From Anaerovorax odorimutans DSM 5092 (GTDB lineage Bacteria > Bacillota > Clostridia > Peptostreptococcales > Anaerovoracaceae): 64,000 nt of DNA. Below, piece after piece: positions 52,264-62,263 of this stretch. Numbering within the stretch: the first letter of the stretch is position 1; every line of letters starts with the position of its first letter. Both the position numbers and the translations under genes were made by a program. The notes beneath the pieces were generated by a model, which saw nothing but the letters and a program-made list of their open reading frames with translations, did not search any database and was not told where the DNA came from. The DNA lies in NCBI RefSeq assembly GCF_000426305.1, contig NZ_AUFC01000002.1, positions 124,001-188,000 on the forward strand, in the 5' to 3' direction.

Positions 52264-54309
52264 ATGGGAATCAATGATGAGATAAAAACAATAAAGGGAA
52301 TTGGGACTAAGAAGGCAATTGCTCTTGAAAAATTGGGTATAAAAACTAAAGAAGATTTAATAAATTACTATCCAAGAGATTATGAAGACAGAAGTAATAT
52401 AAAAAATATTAATAATATTAATAATGGAGAAACAGCGTTATTAAAGGGAAAAGTAACATCAATAAGTAAAACAAATAACAGAAACAAAAGAAAAAAGCAG
52501 ATATTAAAACTTCTTATCGAGGATAATACAGGTTCAATAGAAATAGTTTTTTTCAATGCAAACTATTTAGAAAAAGTATTATTAAAAAATTATGAATATG
52601 AATTTTTTGGAAAAGTAAATATTTTAAATGGGAAAAAAAGTATGCTTCATCCGGATATTTCAAAAATAAAGGAGGAAGAAAACCTTAATATATTACCTGT
52701 ATATGCTTTGACAAAGGGTATCACTCAAAAAGATTTAAGAAAATGGCAAAAGATTGTTATTTCGGAATTAAACGATTTAGAAGAATACTTGCCTTACAGT
52801 ATAATTGAAAGAAACAGGCTTTGTGATATTAAATATGCAATAAAGAATATTCATTTTCCTGAAAATAAACAAAAACTGAAAGAATCTAAATATAGATTAA
52901 TCTTTGATGAATTATTTTTACTCCAACTTGGACTTTTATCCATACGTAACAAAAATAAAATTGATGGAAAAGGAATATGTTTTTCTAAAAAAGTTGAAAT
53001 GCAGAGCTTTACTAATAATTTATCCTATAATCTAACAAAAGCTCAAACTAGGGTTATTGAAGAAATAAATAAAGATATGGAATCACAAAAGATTATGAAC
53101 AGATTGGTTCAAGGCGATGTAGGTTCAGGAAAGACAGTAATAGCTGAGGCAGCTATTTATAAAGCTGTAAAAAGCGGATATCAAGCTGTTATGATGGCAC
53201 CTACAGAAATTCTTGCAAGACAACATTATGAAAATCTGCAAAAAGATTTTGACGAATACAATATATCAGTGGGATTTTTAGCAAGCAGTATAAAAATAAA
53301 AGAAAAAAAAGAGATTTTAAATGATCTTGAAATGGGGAAAATAGATTTATTAATTGGAACTCATGCAATTATTCAACCATATGTTAAATTTTTTAACCTA
53401 GGGTTAGTTATTACTGATGAACAGCATAGATTTGGAGTAAATCAAAGAAATCTTCTTTCTGATAAAGGTAAAAATCCAGATATAATAGTTATGACTGCAA
53501 CTCCAATTCCAAGAACTCTAGCTATAATTTTATACGGCGATTTGGACATTTCATTAATAGACGAAATGCCTCCCGGAAGAAAAGAGATAATTACTAAAGA
53601 AATTAACTCTAAAGGAAGGAAAGCAGCATACGGTTTTTTGAATACGGAAATAAAAAAAGGCAGACAAGTATATGTTGTGGCACCGTTAATTGATGAATCC
53701 GATAGTATTAATGCAAGGTCTGCTGTAAGTATTTATGAAGACTTAAAAAATATATTTAAAGAATATAAAATAAATTTGTTACATGGGGCGATGAAACAAA
53801 GTGAAAAAGATACTGTAATGGAACAATTTAATGCAGGTGAAATTAATATTTTAGTATCAACTGTAGTTATAGAAGTAGGTATAAATGTTCCTAATGCAAC
53901 AATAATGGTCATAGAAAATTCAGAACGTTTCGGTCTTTCACAACTTCACCAGCTTAGGGGCAGAGTAGGAAGAGGTAGTTATCAATCATATTGTATATTG
54001 GTAAATCAAAGCAATTCAGATATTGCAAAAAAAAGAGCCCAAATTATGACTTCTACAAATGATGGATTTATTATTGCAGAAAAAGATTTAGAATTAAGAG
54101 GGCCAGGAGAATTTTTTGGTATTAAACAACACGGAGTACCAGAGTTAAAAATTGCTGATTTAGCTAAACATATTAAAATTTTAAACACTACAAAAAAAGA
54201 AGTTAATTTATTATTAGAAAAAGATAAATTTTTAATTGATGAAAACAATAAAAAAATTAAAGAAAAAATTATAATGACATTTAAAAATATTGATAATATA
54301 AATATATAG
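52264..54309 (+). CDS. recG: ATP-dependent DNA helicase RecG
   Basis: 681 residues. Seen: an N-terminal helical and OB wedge domain (IKGIGTKKAIALEKLGI; EIVFFNANYL), Walker A GDVGSGKTVIA, DEQHRFGVNQR (DExH box), TATPIPRTLA, and C-terminal motifs QLRGRVGRG. Drives branch migration and replication fork reversal. Normal length. Confidence 0.97.
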   Translation: MGINDEIKTIKGIGTKKAIALEKLGIKTKEDLINYYPRDYEDRSNIKNINNINNGETALLKGKVTSISKTNNRNKRKKQILKLLIEDNTGSIEIVFFNANYLEKVLLKNYEYEFFGKVNILNGKKSMLHPDISKIKEEENLNILPVYALTKGITQKDLRKWQKIVISELNDLEEYLPYSIIERNRLCDIKYAIKNIHFPENKQKLKESKYRLIFDELFLLQLGLLSIRNKNKIDGKGICFSKKVEMQSFTNNLSYNLTKAQTRVIEEINKDMESQKIMNRLVQGDVGSGKTVIAEAAIYKAVKSGYQAVMMAPTEILARQHYENLQKDFDEYNISVGFLASSIKIKEKKEILNDLEMGKIDLLIGTHAIIQPYVKFFNLGLVITDEQHRFGVNQRNLLSDKGKNPDIIVMTATPIPRTLAIILYGDLDISLIDEMPPGRKEIITKEINSKGRKAAYGFLNTEIKKGRQVYVVAPLIDESDSINARSAVSIYEDLKNIFKEYKINLLHGAMKQSEKDTVMEQFNAGEINILVSTVVIEVGINVPNATIMVIENSERFGLSQLHQLRGRVGRGSYQSYCILVNQSNSDIAKKRAQIMTSTNDGFIIAEKDLELRGPGEFFGIKQHGVPELKIADLAKHIKILNTTKKEVNLLLEKDKFLIDENNKKIKEKIIMTFKNIDNINI

Positions 54310-54401
54310 ATTAATCCAAAACTAACCATGAAAAGAAATTATTACATCGAATACTTTATTACCATCAGGTTAAATTAAGAATATAACAGGAGGTGATAAA
54401 A

Positions 54402-54608
54402 ATGACATTACAGAAAAAAATGAAAGTTGATGCAAAACCTGCATTAAATAATTTAAAAACTGAAATTGCAAGTGAACTAGGATTATCAAATTATCAATCT
54501 ATGGATAAAGGCAACCTTACTGCTAGACAAAATGGTTATGTAGGCGGATATATGACTAAAAAATTAGTTGAAATGGCTGAACAGCAATTATCAGGAACAA
54601 ATAGCTAA
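54402..54608 (+). CDS. Alpha/beta-type small acid-soluble spore protein
   Basis: 68 residues from ATG 54402 with perfect AGGAGGTGAT. Seen: KTEIASELG, which contains the GPR protease cleavage site, and GNLTARQNGYVGGYMTKKLVEMAEQQL, the family core. Coats spore DNA in the A-like form; shows that this organism makes endospores. Expected to be under sigma-G; no clear promoter could be fixed. Confidence 0.96.
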   Translation: MTLQKKMKVDAKPALNNLKTEIASELGLSNYQSMDKGNLTARQNGYVGGYMTKKLVEMAEQQLSGTNS

Positions 54609-54639
54609 AAGAGATAAAAATTATAGTTTAAATTAAAAA

Positions 54640-54694
54640 GATAAGACAGAATGGTTTATATTATATAAACAAGATATTTTCTGTCTTATTCTTT
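54640..54694 (+). terminator. Terminator after the SASP gene
   Basis: GATAAGACAGAA pairs with TTCTGTCTTATT, enclosing a further GTTTATAT/ATATAAAC hairpin, followed by CTTTTTTC. Confidence 0.75.
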
Positions 54695-54758
54695 TTTCTT
54701 GCTATTTTCTTACATTATGGTAAAATAAATTTTAGAAATAAAGAAAGGAAATACTAAT

Positions 54759-55316
54759 TTGCGTATTATTGCCGGAGATTTAAAAGGAAGAAAATTAATT
54801 ACGCCAAAAGATAGTAGAGTTAGACCAACTACTGACAAGGTAAAAGAATCAATTTTCAATATTATAGCACCATATATTGAAGATGCCACCGTAGTTGATT
54901 TATTTTCAGGTACAGGAAATTTAGGCCTGGAATCAATTAGCAGAGGGGCTAAGTATTGCTATTTTGGAGATAAATCACGAGAAAGTATTAGTTTGATTTT
55001 ACAAAATATAAAATATTGCAAGGTTGAATCAAAATCTTGCGTTATACAAGGAGATTTTCAAAGAGTATTAGATAAAATAATAGAAAAGCCTCAGATTATA
55101 TTTCTTGATCCTCCTTATAATATGGGATTAGTTGAAGATAGTTTAGAATCAATTTCAGAAAAAAATATTTTACACGATGATGGAATCATTGTTGCTGAAC
55201 ACGGTATAAATGATATAATTGAAGGACAAGCTTTTGGTTTTCATAAGTTAAAAGAAAAGAAATATGGATCTATTTCAATTACTATTTTTACTAAAATTTT
55301 GGAGGAAAATACATGA
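54759..55316 (+). CDS. rsmD: 16S rRNA (guanine966-N2)-methyltransferase
   Basis: 185 residues from TTG 54759 (AAAGGAAA upstream). Seen: MRIIAGDLKGRKL, RPTTDKVKESIFNI, VVDLFSGTGNLGLESISRG, FLDPPYNMG. The DPPY active site fits N2-guanine methylation of 16S rRNA. Overlaps coaD by 4 bp, the common rsmD-coaD pair. Confidence 0.95.
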   Translation: MRIIAGDLKGRKLITPKDSRVRPTTDKVKESIFNIIAPYIEDATVVDLFSGTGNLGLESISRGAKYCYFGDKSRESISLILQNIKYCKVESKSCVIQGDFQRVLDKIIEKPQIIFLDPPYNMGLVEDSLESISEKNILHDDGIIVAEHGINDIIEGQAFGFHKLKEKKYGSISITIFTKILEENT

Positions 55317-55816
55317 TACAAAAAGCTCTTTATGCAGGCTCTTTTGATCCCATTACAAATGGACATTTAGATTTAATTAACAGAGCCGCAAAGCTCTACG
55401 ATAAATTAATAGTAGGTGTAATAAAAAATCCGTCTAAAGAATCTTTTTTTACAGAAAAAGAAAAAAAAGACTTGATAATTAAATCAACAAAGCATTTGAA
55501 TAATGTAGAAGTTGATTCATTCAGCGGATTGCTTGCTGATTATGTAAAACAAAATAATATTGATGTAGTAGTAAGAGGTTTAAGAGCTACTATGGATTTT
55601 GAATACGAAATACAAATGGCGCATATGAATGCTAGATTATATAATGAGAATGTAGAAACGATTTTTTTGATGACGAGTCCGGATTATTCATTTGTCAGCT
55701 CAAGCATGATAAAAGAAGTATTTAATCTAAATGGTAATATTAAAGGTTTGGTACCGGAGGAAGTTTTGGAATATATGACTTATAAATTAAAGGGAGATAT
55801 GGGAGGTAAAAAGTAA
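55313..55816 (+). CDS. coaD: Phosphopantetheine adenylyltransferase
   Basis: 167 residues. Seen: AGSFDPITNGHLDLI, NARLY, and FVSSSMIKEV, the HxGH nucleotidyltransferase and ISSS motifs. Catalyses the penultimate step of coenzyme A synthesis. Its stop overlaps the next start by one base. Confidence 0.97.
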   Translation: MIQKALYAGSFDPITNGHLDLINRAAKLYDKLIVGVIKNPSKESFFTEKEKKDLIIKSTKHLNNVEVDSFSGLLADYVKQNNIDVVVRGLRATMDFEYEIQMAHMNARLYNENVETIFLMTSPDYSFVSSSMIKEVFNLNGNIKGLVPEEVLEYMTYKLKGDMGGKK

Positions 55817-56346
55817 TGAAAGTTCTTGAGTTACTAGATGAAATAGAAGAAATAGTTGATACCAGTTCTGGATTTCCTTTAACTGGTAAAATTTTAGTAG
55901 ATGCAGAAGAAATTTTAGAAATAGTAAAAGAAATAAGAGTTGAACTTCCAGATGAAATTCAGCAGGCACAATGGATAAAAGATGAAAGACAAAGAATATT
56001 AGACGAAGCAAAAAAAGAGTATGAAACAATTTTAAAAGATGCAAAGATGCAGGCTGAAGCTTTAATAGAGAATGATGATATTACAGTGAAAGCAAAGATT
56101 AGGGCAGATGAGATTATGCGAATAGCAGAATCTAATGTTAAATCATTAAAAATGAGTACTTTTGACTATATAGACAGTATTTTGTTTAATTTTCAGGACA
56201 AAATGGATCAATTAAATGGTGTATATTTCCATGATATGTTCAATAATTTGCAGAAAACCTTTGAAGAAATAAATTCAACAATTTCTGAAAACAGAAATGA
56301 AATTAAAGAGATGGCTTACAGAGCTCAAGTAGAAAATGAAGAATAA
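55816..56346 (+). CDS. Coiled-coil protein (ATP synthase b-like/DivIVA-like)
   Basis: 176 residues. Seen: MKVLELLDEIEEIVDTSSGFPLTGKI, then a long heptad-rich segment (about 60-110, RQRILDEAKKEYETILKDA) and an acidic C terminus. Clostridial relatives next to coaD are often labelled 'ATPase' for their likeness to ATP synthase subunit b, but there is no P-loop. Likely a structural or cell-division-associated protein. Function unknown. Confidence 0.7.
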   Translation: MKVLELLDEIEEIVDTSSGFPLTGKILVDAEEILEIVKEIRVELPDEIQQAQWIKDERQRILDEAKKEYETILKDAKMQAEALIENDDITVKAKIRADEIMRIAESNVKSLKMSTFDYIDSILFNFQDKMDQLNGVYFHDMFNNLQKTFEEINSTISENRNEIKEMAYRAQVENEE

Positions 56347-56388
56347 ATAAAGAGGTATAAAACTCATGCTGAAAGAATAAAATTTAGC

Positions 56389-57600
56389 ATGAATAAGAAT
56401 TATAATTTTAATAAAACTGGATATATAATAGCTGGTGTTATTGCAAGTATGGGATGTATTGTAATGATATTATTTCCCACTATTTCTTTAAATGCCGCAC
56501 AAAAAGGAGTTGCTTTATGGGCAAGCTCGGTTTTACCTGCATTACTGCCCTTTTTTATATGTGCAAATTTTATTACAGCACTGGGTCTTCCTATTCTAAT
56601 TGGCCATTTATTTGAAAAACCTTTTAGAAAATTATTTGGTGCACCAGGAGCATCTGCTTTTGTTTTTACAATAAGTATTACTTCTGGATATCCTATGGGA
56701 GCTAAACTTATAGGTGATATGGCAAGAAGAGGTGAAATAACAAAAGCAGAATCAAAAAGAATGTTAACCTTTTGCAGTACATCAGGACCTTTATTTATGC
56801 TTGGAACAGTTGGAGCAGGTATGTTATTTTCCCCTGCAGCAGGTGTTGTTATTGCCCTATCCCATTATTTGGGAGCTGTTTTAAACGGCATAATATTTAA
56901 TATTTTTGAAGTATTAAAAAAACCTTTCTATACTAATAAAAATACATATATTAATAATGTTCAAAAACAAGATAAACATCATTTAATTAAATTACCAAAA
57001 GGCAGTCTTCTAGATATATTTACAGATTCTATTATATCTTCTTTTAAAGCTCTTGGAATTATATGCGGCTATATTGTTTTATTTACTTTGATTACAGATT
57101 TTATTCAATTTTCAGGTTTATTAAATTTCATAAATTGCTATATTGGAAAAGGTATTATAAAAGGGTTTTTTGAAATGACAATAGGATGCAGTAGCATTTC
57201 TATATTACCAAATCTTTCATTAACTTTAAAATGCATTATTTGTTCTGTTATAATTTCTTGGGGAGGTTTATCTATTTTTGCTCAATCTATGAGTATGCTT
57301 TCAGGATTATCTATAAGCCCATTTTATTATATTTGGACTAAATTTACTCATAGTATATTTTCCGGATTTATAGCTTTTTGTACCGCTCCATTTATTTTAA
57401 GTATAGATGTAATTAATACAGGAGCATTTTCAAATGAAATTGTTACAAAAAAATTAGGTTCAGTCTATAGTTTAATGTTTTCAACAAAAATGGTTATAAT
57501 TATTATAGTAATATTTATGATTTTAATATTTATTGAAAGCAGACTTCAAAAATATAAAGAACATAGGAGTTCTCATGAAGGTACTGGGGATAATATCTGA
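56389..57600 (+). CDS. ylbJ: Sporulation integral membrane protein YlbJ
   Basis: 403 residues, about nine membrane helices. Seen: VALWASSVLPALLPFFICANF, ITSGYPMGAKLIGDMARRGEI, MLTFCSTSGPLFMLGTVG, and GLSISPFYYIWTKFTHSIFSG. YlbJ is a sigma-E product required for spore envelope assembly. The ribosome binding site is weak; a four-codon ORF (ATG 56366) with AGAGG precedes it and could couple translation. Confidence 0.88.
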   Translation: MNKNYNFNKTGYIIAGVIASMGCIVMILFPTISLNAAQKGVALWASSVLPALLPFFICANFITALGLPILIGHLFEKPFRKLFGAPGASAFVFTISITSGYPMGAKLIGDMARRGEITKAESKRMLTFCSTSGPLFMLGTVGAGMLFSPAAGVVIALSHYLGAVLNGIIFNIFEVLKKPFYTNKNTYINNVQKQDKHHLIKLPKGSLLDIFTDSIISSFKALGIICGYIVLFTLITDFIQFSGLLNFINCYIGKGIIKGFFEMTIGCSSISILPNLSLTLKCIICSVIISWGGLSIFAQSMSMLSGLSISPFYYIWTKFTHSIFSGFIAFCTAPFILSIDVINTGAFSNEIVTKKLGSVYSLMFSTKMVIIIIVIFMILIFIESRLQKYKEHRSSHEGTGDNI

Positions 57601-58792
57601 ATATAATCCATTTCATAATGGGCATTTATATCATTTAGAAGAATCAAAAAGGATAACAGGAGCTGAATACACAGTATCAGTTATGAGTGGAGATTTTACT
57701 CAACGCGGAGAACCTGCAATGGCAGATAAATGGTTGAGAGCAAAAATGGCTGTGAATAATGGAATTGATTTAGTTCTTGAGCTTCCATTTGTTTATGCAT
57801 GTAATAATGCTGAATATTTTGCGAAAGGTGCAATTAAAATTTTAAACGGCCTAGGTTGTATAACACATTTATCTTTTGGAAGTGAATCAGGTGAAATACA
57901 AGATTTAATGCTTATTTCAAAAGAAATAACAAATGAAAGTGAAGAATATAAGAAGCTTTTAAAAGAATTTTTAGATTTAGGTTTATCTTATCCAAAAGCA
58001 AGGGAAAACGCTTTGGCAAAATGCATGGATCTAGAAACAATGGAAATAATAAGAAAATCTAATAATATTTTAGGAATTGAATATTTAAAACAATTATCTC
58101 TTAATGAGAGCAAAATTATACCTATCACTATAAAAAGAAAAGGATCTGATTATAGTGACTTAAAGATGTCAAAAGATTTATCCAGTGCTATGGCAATTCG
58201 TAGAGAATTGGAAATCAATTTTGATTTTAAAAAAATATCTGAACATATTCCATTAAATACACTTAAAATTTTAGAAGAAACGACAAAAATAAAAGTAAAA
58301 ATGGATGATTTATATGAAGTTTTGTCATATCAGATTGTAAAGAACAGTAAAGAAGAATTGTCTGAAATTTTTTCAGTGGGAGAAGGTCTTGAAAACAGAT
58401 TAAAAAATCAAACAGAAAAAAGTTCTAATATGCAAGAGCTTATAAAAAATATAAAAACAAAACGATATCCATTTACCAGAATACAAAGACTTCTTATACA
58501 TACTTTATTTAATCTAACAAAAGAAGAATTCTTTGATATAGAAAAAAACGGCAAAATTTATGGACGAGTATTAGGTTTTAATAAAAATGGAGCAGCTCTT
58601 TTAAATTGCATAAAAAAAAGACAACTAACTAAAATACCTATTATAACCAATATAAATAAAGAAACAGCAAAAGAGGAATCCATACAAAAGATTTTAAAAT
58701 ATGATATATTTTCATCTAATATTTATAATTTAATAGGAGACGGAAATTTAATTAAAAATTCAGATTTCATAAAGAAACCATACATTAAATAA
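57575..58792 (+). CDS. tmcAL: tRNA(Met) cytidine acetate ligase
   Basis: 405 residues from ATG 57575 (TAGGAG upstream), overlapping ylbJ by 26 bp. Seen: KVLGIISEYNPFHNGHLYHLEESK (HxGH-type nucleotidyltransferase), MSGDFTQRGEPA, KWLRAKMAV, NGIDLVLELPFVYAC. Formerly called YlbM. Acetylates the elongator tRNA(Met) anticodon cytidine using acetate and ATP. The acetate kinase gene follows, but a functional tie is not required. Confidence 0.93.
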   Translation: MKVLGIISEYNPFHNGHLYHLEESKRITGAEYTVSVMSGDFTQRGEPAMADKWLRAKMAVNNGIDLVLELPFVYACNNAEYFAKGAIKILNGLGCITHLSFGSESGEIQDLMLISKEITNESEEYKKLLKEFLDLGLSYPKARENALAKCMDLETMEIIRKSNNILGIEYLKQLSLNESKIIPITIKRKGSDYSDLKMSKDLSSAMAIRRELEINFDFKKISEHIPLNTLKILEETTKIKVKMDDLYEVLSYQIVKNSKEELSEIFSVGEGLENRLKNQTEKSSNMQELIKNIKTKRYPFTRIQRLLIHTLFNLTKEEFFDIEKNGKIYGRVLGFNKNGAALLNCIKKRQLTKIPIITNINKETAKEESIQKILKYDIFSSNIYNLIGDGNLIKNSDFIKKPYIK

Positions 58793-58852
58793 AACATTTT
58801 AGGTAAATTACGGAAACAAAGAAATTATTGATTCTGAATTTATGTAAAACTC

Positions 58853-58880
58853 TTGAAAAAAACTGTATAAAGCTTATAAT
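58853..58880 (+). promoter_or_regulatory. Promoter of ackA
   Basis: TTGAAA at 58853-58858 and TATAAT at 58875-58880, spaced 16 bp, 41 bp before the start codon. Confidence 0.7.
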
Positions 58881-58920
58881 AATATAAGTTGATTAAATAA
58901 TAAACGGAGGGATAAGTTGA

Positions 58921-60123
58921 ATGATAATATTAGTTATTAATTGTGGTAGTTCATCACTTAAATATCAAGTTATTGATATGACAAATGAAACAGTGCTTGC
59001 CAAAGGGTTAGTAGAAAGAATCGGAATAGAAGGTTCTGCATTAACACATGAAAAAACAGGCATGGATAAGTATAAATTAATTACGCCAATGGAAACACAT
59101 AAAGATGCTATAGGCCATGTTCTAGAAGCTTTGATAGATGAAGGCCATGGAGTAATAAAATCTATGGATGAAATTGGTGCAGTAGGACACCGTGTTGTAC
59201 ATGCAGGAGAGAAATATGCTCATTCAGTATTAATTAATGATGAAGTTATTTCTGATATTGAAGATTGTGTAGAATTAGCTCCTCTACATAATCCGCCAAA
59301 TCTTTTAGGTATTGCAGCTTGTAAAGAGTTGATGCCAAATACACCAATGGCAGCAGTTTTTGATACAGCATTTCATCAAACTATGCCTCCTGAATCATAT
59401 ATATATGCTATACCATATGAATATTATGAAAAATATGGAATAAGAAGATATGGTTTTCATGGAACAAGTCATAAATATGTTGCTGAAAGAACAGCGCATA
59501 TTTTAGGAGTCAATATTAAGGACTTAAAGATTATTACTTGCCATCTTGGAAATGGAGCTTCTGTATCAGCTATTAAGAGAGGTAAGTGTATAGATACAAG
59601 TATGGGATTCACTCCTCTTGAAGGACTTGTTATGGGTACTAGATCAGGTGACTTAGACCCTGCTATTGTATCATTTATTAAAAAGAAGGAAAAATTACCT
59701 TCAGGAGAATCAACAAATATTTTAAATAAAAAATCTGGAGTGTTAGGAATTTCAGGTGTAAGTAGTGACTTTAGAGATCTGGAAGAAGCTGTAGCAGAAG
59801 GAAATGAAAGAGCAGCACTTGCACTTAAAGTTTTTGCACATAAAGTTAGATTTTACATTGGTGCATATATTGCAGAAATGAATGGAGTAGATGCCATCGT
59901 ATTTACAGCAGGTGTTGGTGAAAATGATATAGGCATGAGAGATATTATATGTAATGAACTTGGAAATCTAGGAATTAAGCTTGATTTAGTAAAGAATAAA
60001 GTAAGAGGTAAAGAAACTATCATAAGTAGAGATGACTCAAGAGTAAGTATTCTATTAATACCTACAAATGAAGAGCTTATGATTGCCAAAGATACTTTAA
60101 AATTAGTACAAGGCAAAAAATAA
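58921..60123 (+). CDS. ackA: Acetate kinase
   Basis: 400 residues, GGAGGGATAA upstream. Seen: [67 protein letters not shown] and [11 protein letters not shown], all ASKHA acetokinase motifs. Makes ATP from acetyl phosphate in fermentation. The usual pta gene is not beside it. Confidence 0.97.
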   Translation: MIILVINCGSSSLKYQVIDMTNETVLAKGLVERIGIEGSALTHEKTGMDKYKLITPMETHKDAIGHVLEALIDEGHGVIKSMDEIGAVGHRVVHAGEKYAHSVLINDEVISDIEDCVELAPLHNPPNLLGIAACKELMPNTPMAAVFDTAFHQTMPPESYIYAIPYEYYEKYGIRRYGFHGTSHKYVAERTAHILGVNIKDLKIITCHLGNGASVSAIKRGKCIDTSMGFTPLEGLVMGTRSGDLDPAIVSFIKKKEKLPSGESTNILNKKSGVLGISGVSSDFRDLEEAVAEGNERAALALKVFAHKVRFYIGAYIAEMNGVDAIVFTAGVGENDIGMRDIICNELGNLGIKLDLVKNKVRGKETIISRDDSRVSILLIPTNEELMIAKDTLKLVQGKK

Positions 60124-60193
60124 GACTTGACAACTAATAACTATAGCATATATAATTTAGGAGTTAGTTTTAAGGGACAAGGAGGTGTAGAAA

Positions 60194-60376
60194 ATGGCAG
60201 TTCCAAAGAGAAAAACATCCAAAGCTAGAAGAGACAAGAGAAGATCACCAAATATGAAGATGGCAGCACCAGGATTATCAGTATGTCCTCAGTGTCATGA
60301 GCCTAAACTTCCACATAGAGTATGTCCGAATTGCAATTACTACGACGGTAAGGAAGTTGTTGCTTCTGAGGCATAA
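60194..60376 (+). CDS. rpmF: Ribosomal protein L32
   Basis: 60 residues with AAGGAGG upstream. Seen: [41 protein letters not shown]: the zinc-binding CxxC pair form. The common upstream YceD/DUF177 partner is absent. Confidence 0.97.
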   Translation: MAVPKRKTSKARRDKRRSPNMKMAAPGLSVCPQCHEPKLPHRVCPNCNYYDGKEVVASEA

Positions 60377-60379
60377 ACT

Positions 60380-60517
60380 ATGAATATGATTAATGATAAT
60401 TTTATCTTTTTCATAACAGCAGTATTACTTATCATCTTGGTATCAATTCAGTATACATTAAACAAGATATTAAGAGTATTAAACGAAATAAAAAATAAAA
60501 ATAAAATGAAACAGTGA
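60380..60517 (+). CDS. Small membrane protein, 45 residues
   Basis: ATG 60380, 3 bp after the rpmF stop. Seen: NDNFIFFITAVLLIILVSIQYT, one membrane helix, then a Lys/Asn-rich tail with LNKILRVLNEIK. No clear Shine-Dalgarno of its own; translation could be coupled to rpmF. The stop lies inside the terminator stem. Unknown function. Confidence 0.55.
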   Translation: MNMINDNFIFFITAVLLIILVSIQYTLNKILRVLNEIKNKNKMKQ

Positions 60518-60537
60518 AGTTTTCACTGTTTCATTTT
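60503..60537. terminator. Bidirectional terminator between rpmF unit and dapB
   Basis: A perfect 16-bp stem, AAAATGAAACAGTGAA with TTCACTGTTTCATTTT, and a 3-nt loop. Confidence 0.9.
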
Positions 60538-60554
60538 ATTTTGTTTTTATATAA

Positions 60555-61307
60555 TTAAATTAAATCTTCCATGGAATATAGACCTGGTTTTTGATTTGCT
60601 AAAAATTTTGCAGCTTTAACAGCTCCTACAGCAAATATATTCTTTGAATAAGCTGTATGTTTTATTTCTATAACTTCATCAGGGCCTGCAAATATTACAG
60701 TATGTTCACCCGGAAGACTTCCACCTCTTATTGCATGAATACCTAAATCTGTTATTTTGCATTCATCATTTTTCCCATGTCTGCCAAAGATATAATCTTT
60801 TTTAACCAAGCAAGCCTTATTAATTGAATCTGCAAGAAGTAAGGCAGTTCCACTCGGTGAGTCTACTTTTTTATTATGGTGTTTTTCAATAATTTCTGTA
60901 TTAAAATTCTCCTCAAAAATTGGAACTGCTACTTGAAGCATTTTAGATATTGTATTAATTCCAAGTGACATATTGAAAGAATTAAATACAGGTATAGTTT
61001 TTGCGGCTTCTAAAAGCAGCTTTTTTTCGTCATCTCCTAGAGCAGTAGTTGCAACTACTACTGGTGTTTTTGTGTTAACGCAATAATCAAGTAAGCTTGG
61101 AATTGCAGTATAATGAGAAAAATCAATTATAACATCTGATTTTAAATCGCAATCATTTGGAGATGTATAAATCTTAAAATCAACAGGTTCATTTGATTTA
61201 TTCTGGTCAAAACCTGCTATTACTTCCATTTCATTATCCTCTTGAATGATATTTTGTAAAACTTTACCCATTTTACCATTGCAACCGTGTAAAATTACTT
61301 TTATCAT
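60555..61307 (-). CDS. dapB: 4-hydroxy-tetrahydrodipicolinate reductase
   Basis: 250 residues. Seen: KVILHGCNGKMGKVLQNI (NAD(P)H loop), DFSHYTAIPSLLDYC, VVATTALG, and NTEIIEKHHNKKVDSPSGTAL, the DapB signature with catalytic His/Lys. Third gene of the minus operon asd-dapA-dapB. Supplies lysine, diaminopimelate for cell wall, and dipicolinate for spores. Confidence 0.97.
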   Translation of the reverse strand: MIKVILHGCNGKMGKVLQNIIQEDNEMEVIAGFDQNKSNEPVDFKIYTSPNDCDLKSDVIIDFSHYTAIPSLLDYCVNTKTPVVVATTALGDDEKKLLLEAAKTIPVFNSFNMSLGINTISKMLQVAVPIFEENFNTEIIEKHHNKKVDSPSGTALLLADSINKACLVKKDYIFGRHGKNDECKITDLGIHAIRGGSLPGEHTVIFAGPDEVIEIKHTAYSKNIFAVGAVKAAKFLANQKPGLYSMEDLI

Positions 61308-61339
61308 AATTATTACTCCTTTGTCTGTTGATTATATGT

Positions 61340-62218
61340 TTAAATTAATCCATAATCTTTCATTTCTTTTTCTATTATTTCCATTGAGTTATCGCTAGGA
61401 GGGCATAGAGGCATTCTATATTCAAGTTCTAGTTTACCCATAAGGCTAAGAGCTGCTTTAACCGGTATTGGGTTTACTTCTACAAACATTGCATCAATAA
61501 GGTGCTTCATTTTCAATTGTAAGTTTCCGGATTCTTTTATATTACCGTTTAAATATTCTATTACCATATTATGTGTATCTTTTGGAGCCACATTGGCAAC
61601 TGTGGAAATTGCACCGCAACCACCAACAGATAGCAGAGGAACAATCATATCATCATTTCCTGAATAAAGACCAAAATCAGGTGAAACACATTTTGCAATT
61701 TCTACAACTTGAGACATATTTCCGCTTGCTTCTTTAATTCCTACGATATTTGGATGTTTAGCAAGTTCAAAAACAGTAGAAGGGCTTATATTTACGCCAG
61801 TTCTTCCTGCAACAGAATATAATATTATTGGAATATCAATTGAATCTGCTACAGCATGGTAATGGTCAATAAGCCCTTTTTGTGTACATTTGTTATAGTA
61901 AGGGGTTACCAATAACAGACCATCTGCACCGGATTTTTCAAGCTCTTTGCTCATATAAATGGCATGCGCTGTATCATTACTACCTGCGCCTGCGATAACT
62001 GGAACCCTTGACTTAACTTTTTCTACCGTATATTTAACAACTTTTATGTGTTCTTTATCATTAAGTGTTGAAGCTTCTCCTGTAGTACCGCAAATTATGA
62101 TTGCATCAGTACCTTCAGAAATTTGCCAGTCAATGAGACTGCTTAGGCTAGGAAAGTCAACTTTACCATCTTTAAATGGAGTAACCATTGCAACTCCCGC
62201 ACCCGTGAATAGTGTCAT
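61340..62218 (-). CDS. dapA: 4-hydroxy-tetrahydrodipicolinate synthase
   Basis: 292 residues from ATG 62218 (AAAGGAA 11 bp upstream; the GTG at 62227 is too near the site). Seen: GAGVAMVTPFKDGKVD, GTTGEASTL, VTPYYNKCTQKGL, LYSVAGRTGVN (catalytic Tyr) and GIKEASGNMSQ (Schiff-base Lys). Joins pyruvate and aspartate semialdehyde. Confidence 0.97.
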   Translation of the reverse strand: MTLFTGAGVAMVTPFKDGKVDFPSLSSLIDWQISEGTDAIIICGTTGEASTLNDKEHIKVVKYTVEKVKSRVPVIAGAGSNDTAHAIYMSKELEKSGADGLLLVTPYYNKCTQKGLIDHYHAVADSIDIPIILYSVAGRTGVNISPSTVFELAKHPNIVGIKEASGNMSQVVEIAKCVSPDFGLYSGNDDMIVPLLSVGGCGAISTVANVAPKDTHNMVIEYLNGNIKESGNLQLKMKHLIDAMFVEVNPIPVKAALSLMGKLELEYRMPLCPPSDNSMEIIEKEMKDYGLI

Positions 62219-62263
62219 ATAGAGCACTTCCTTTCACTTAATTGGATAATAAAATATGTTAAA

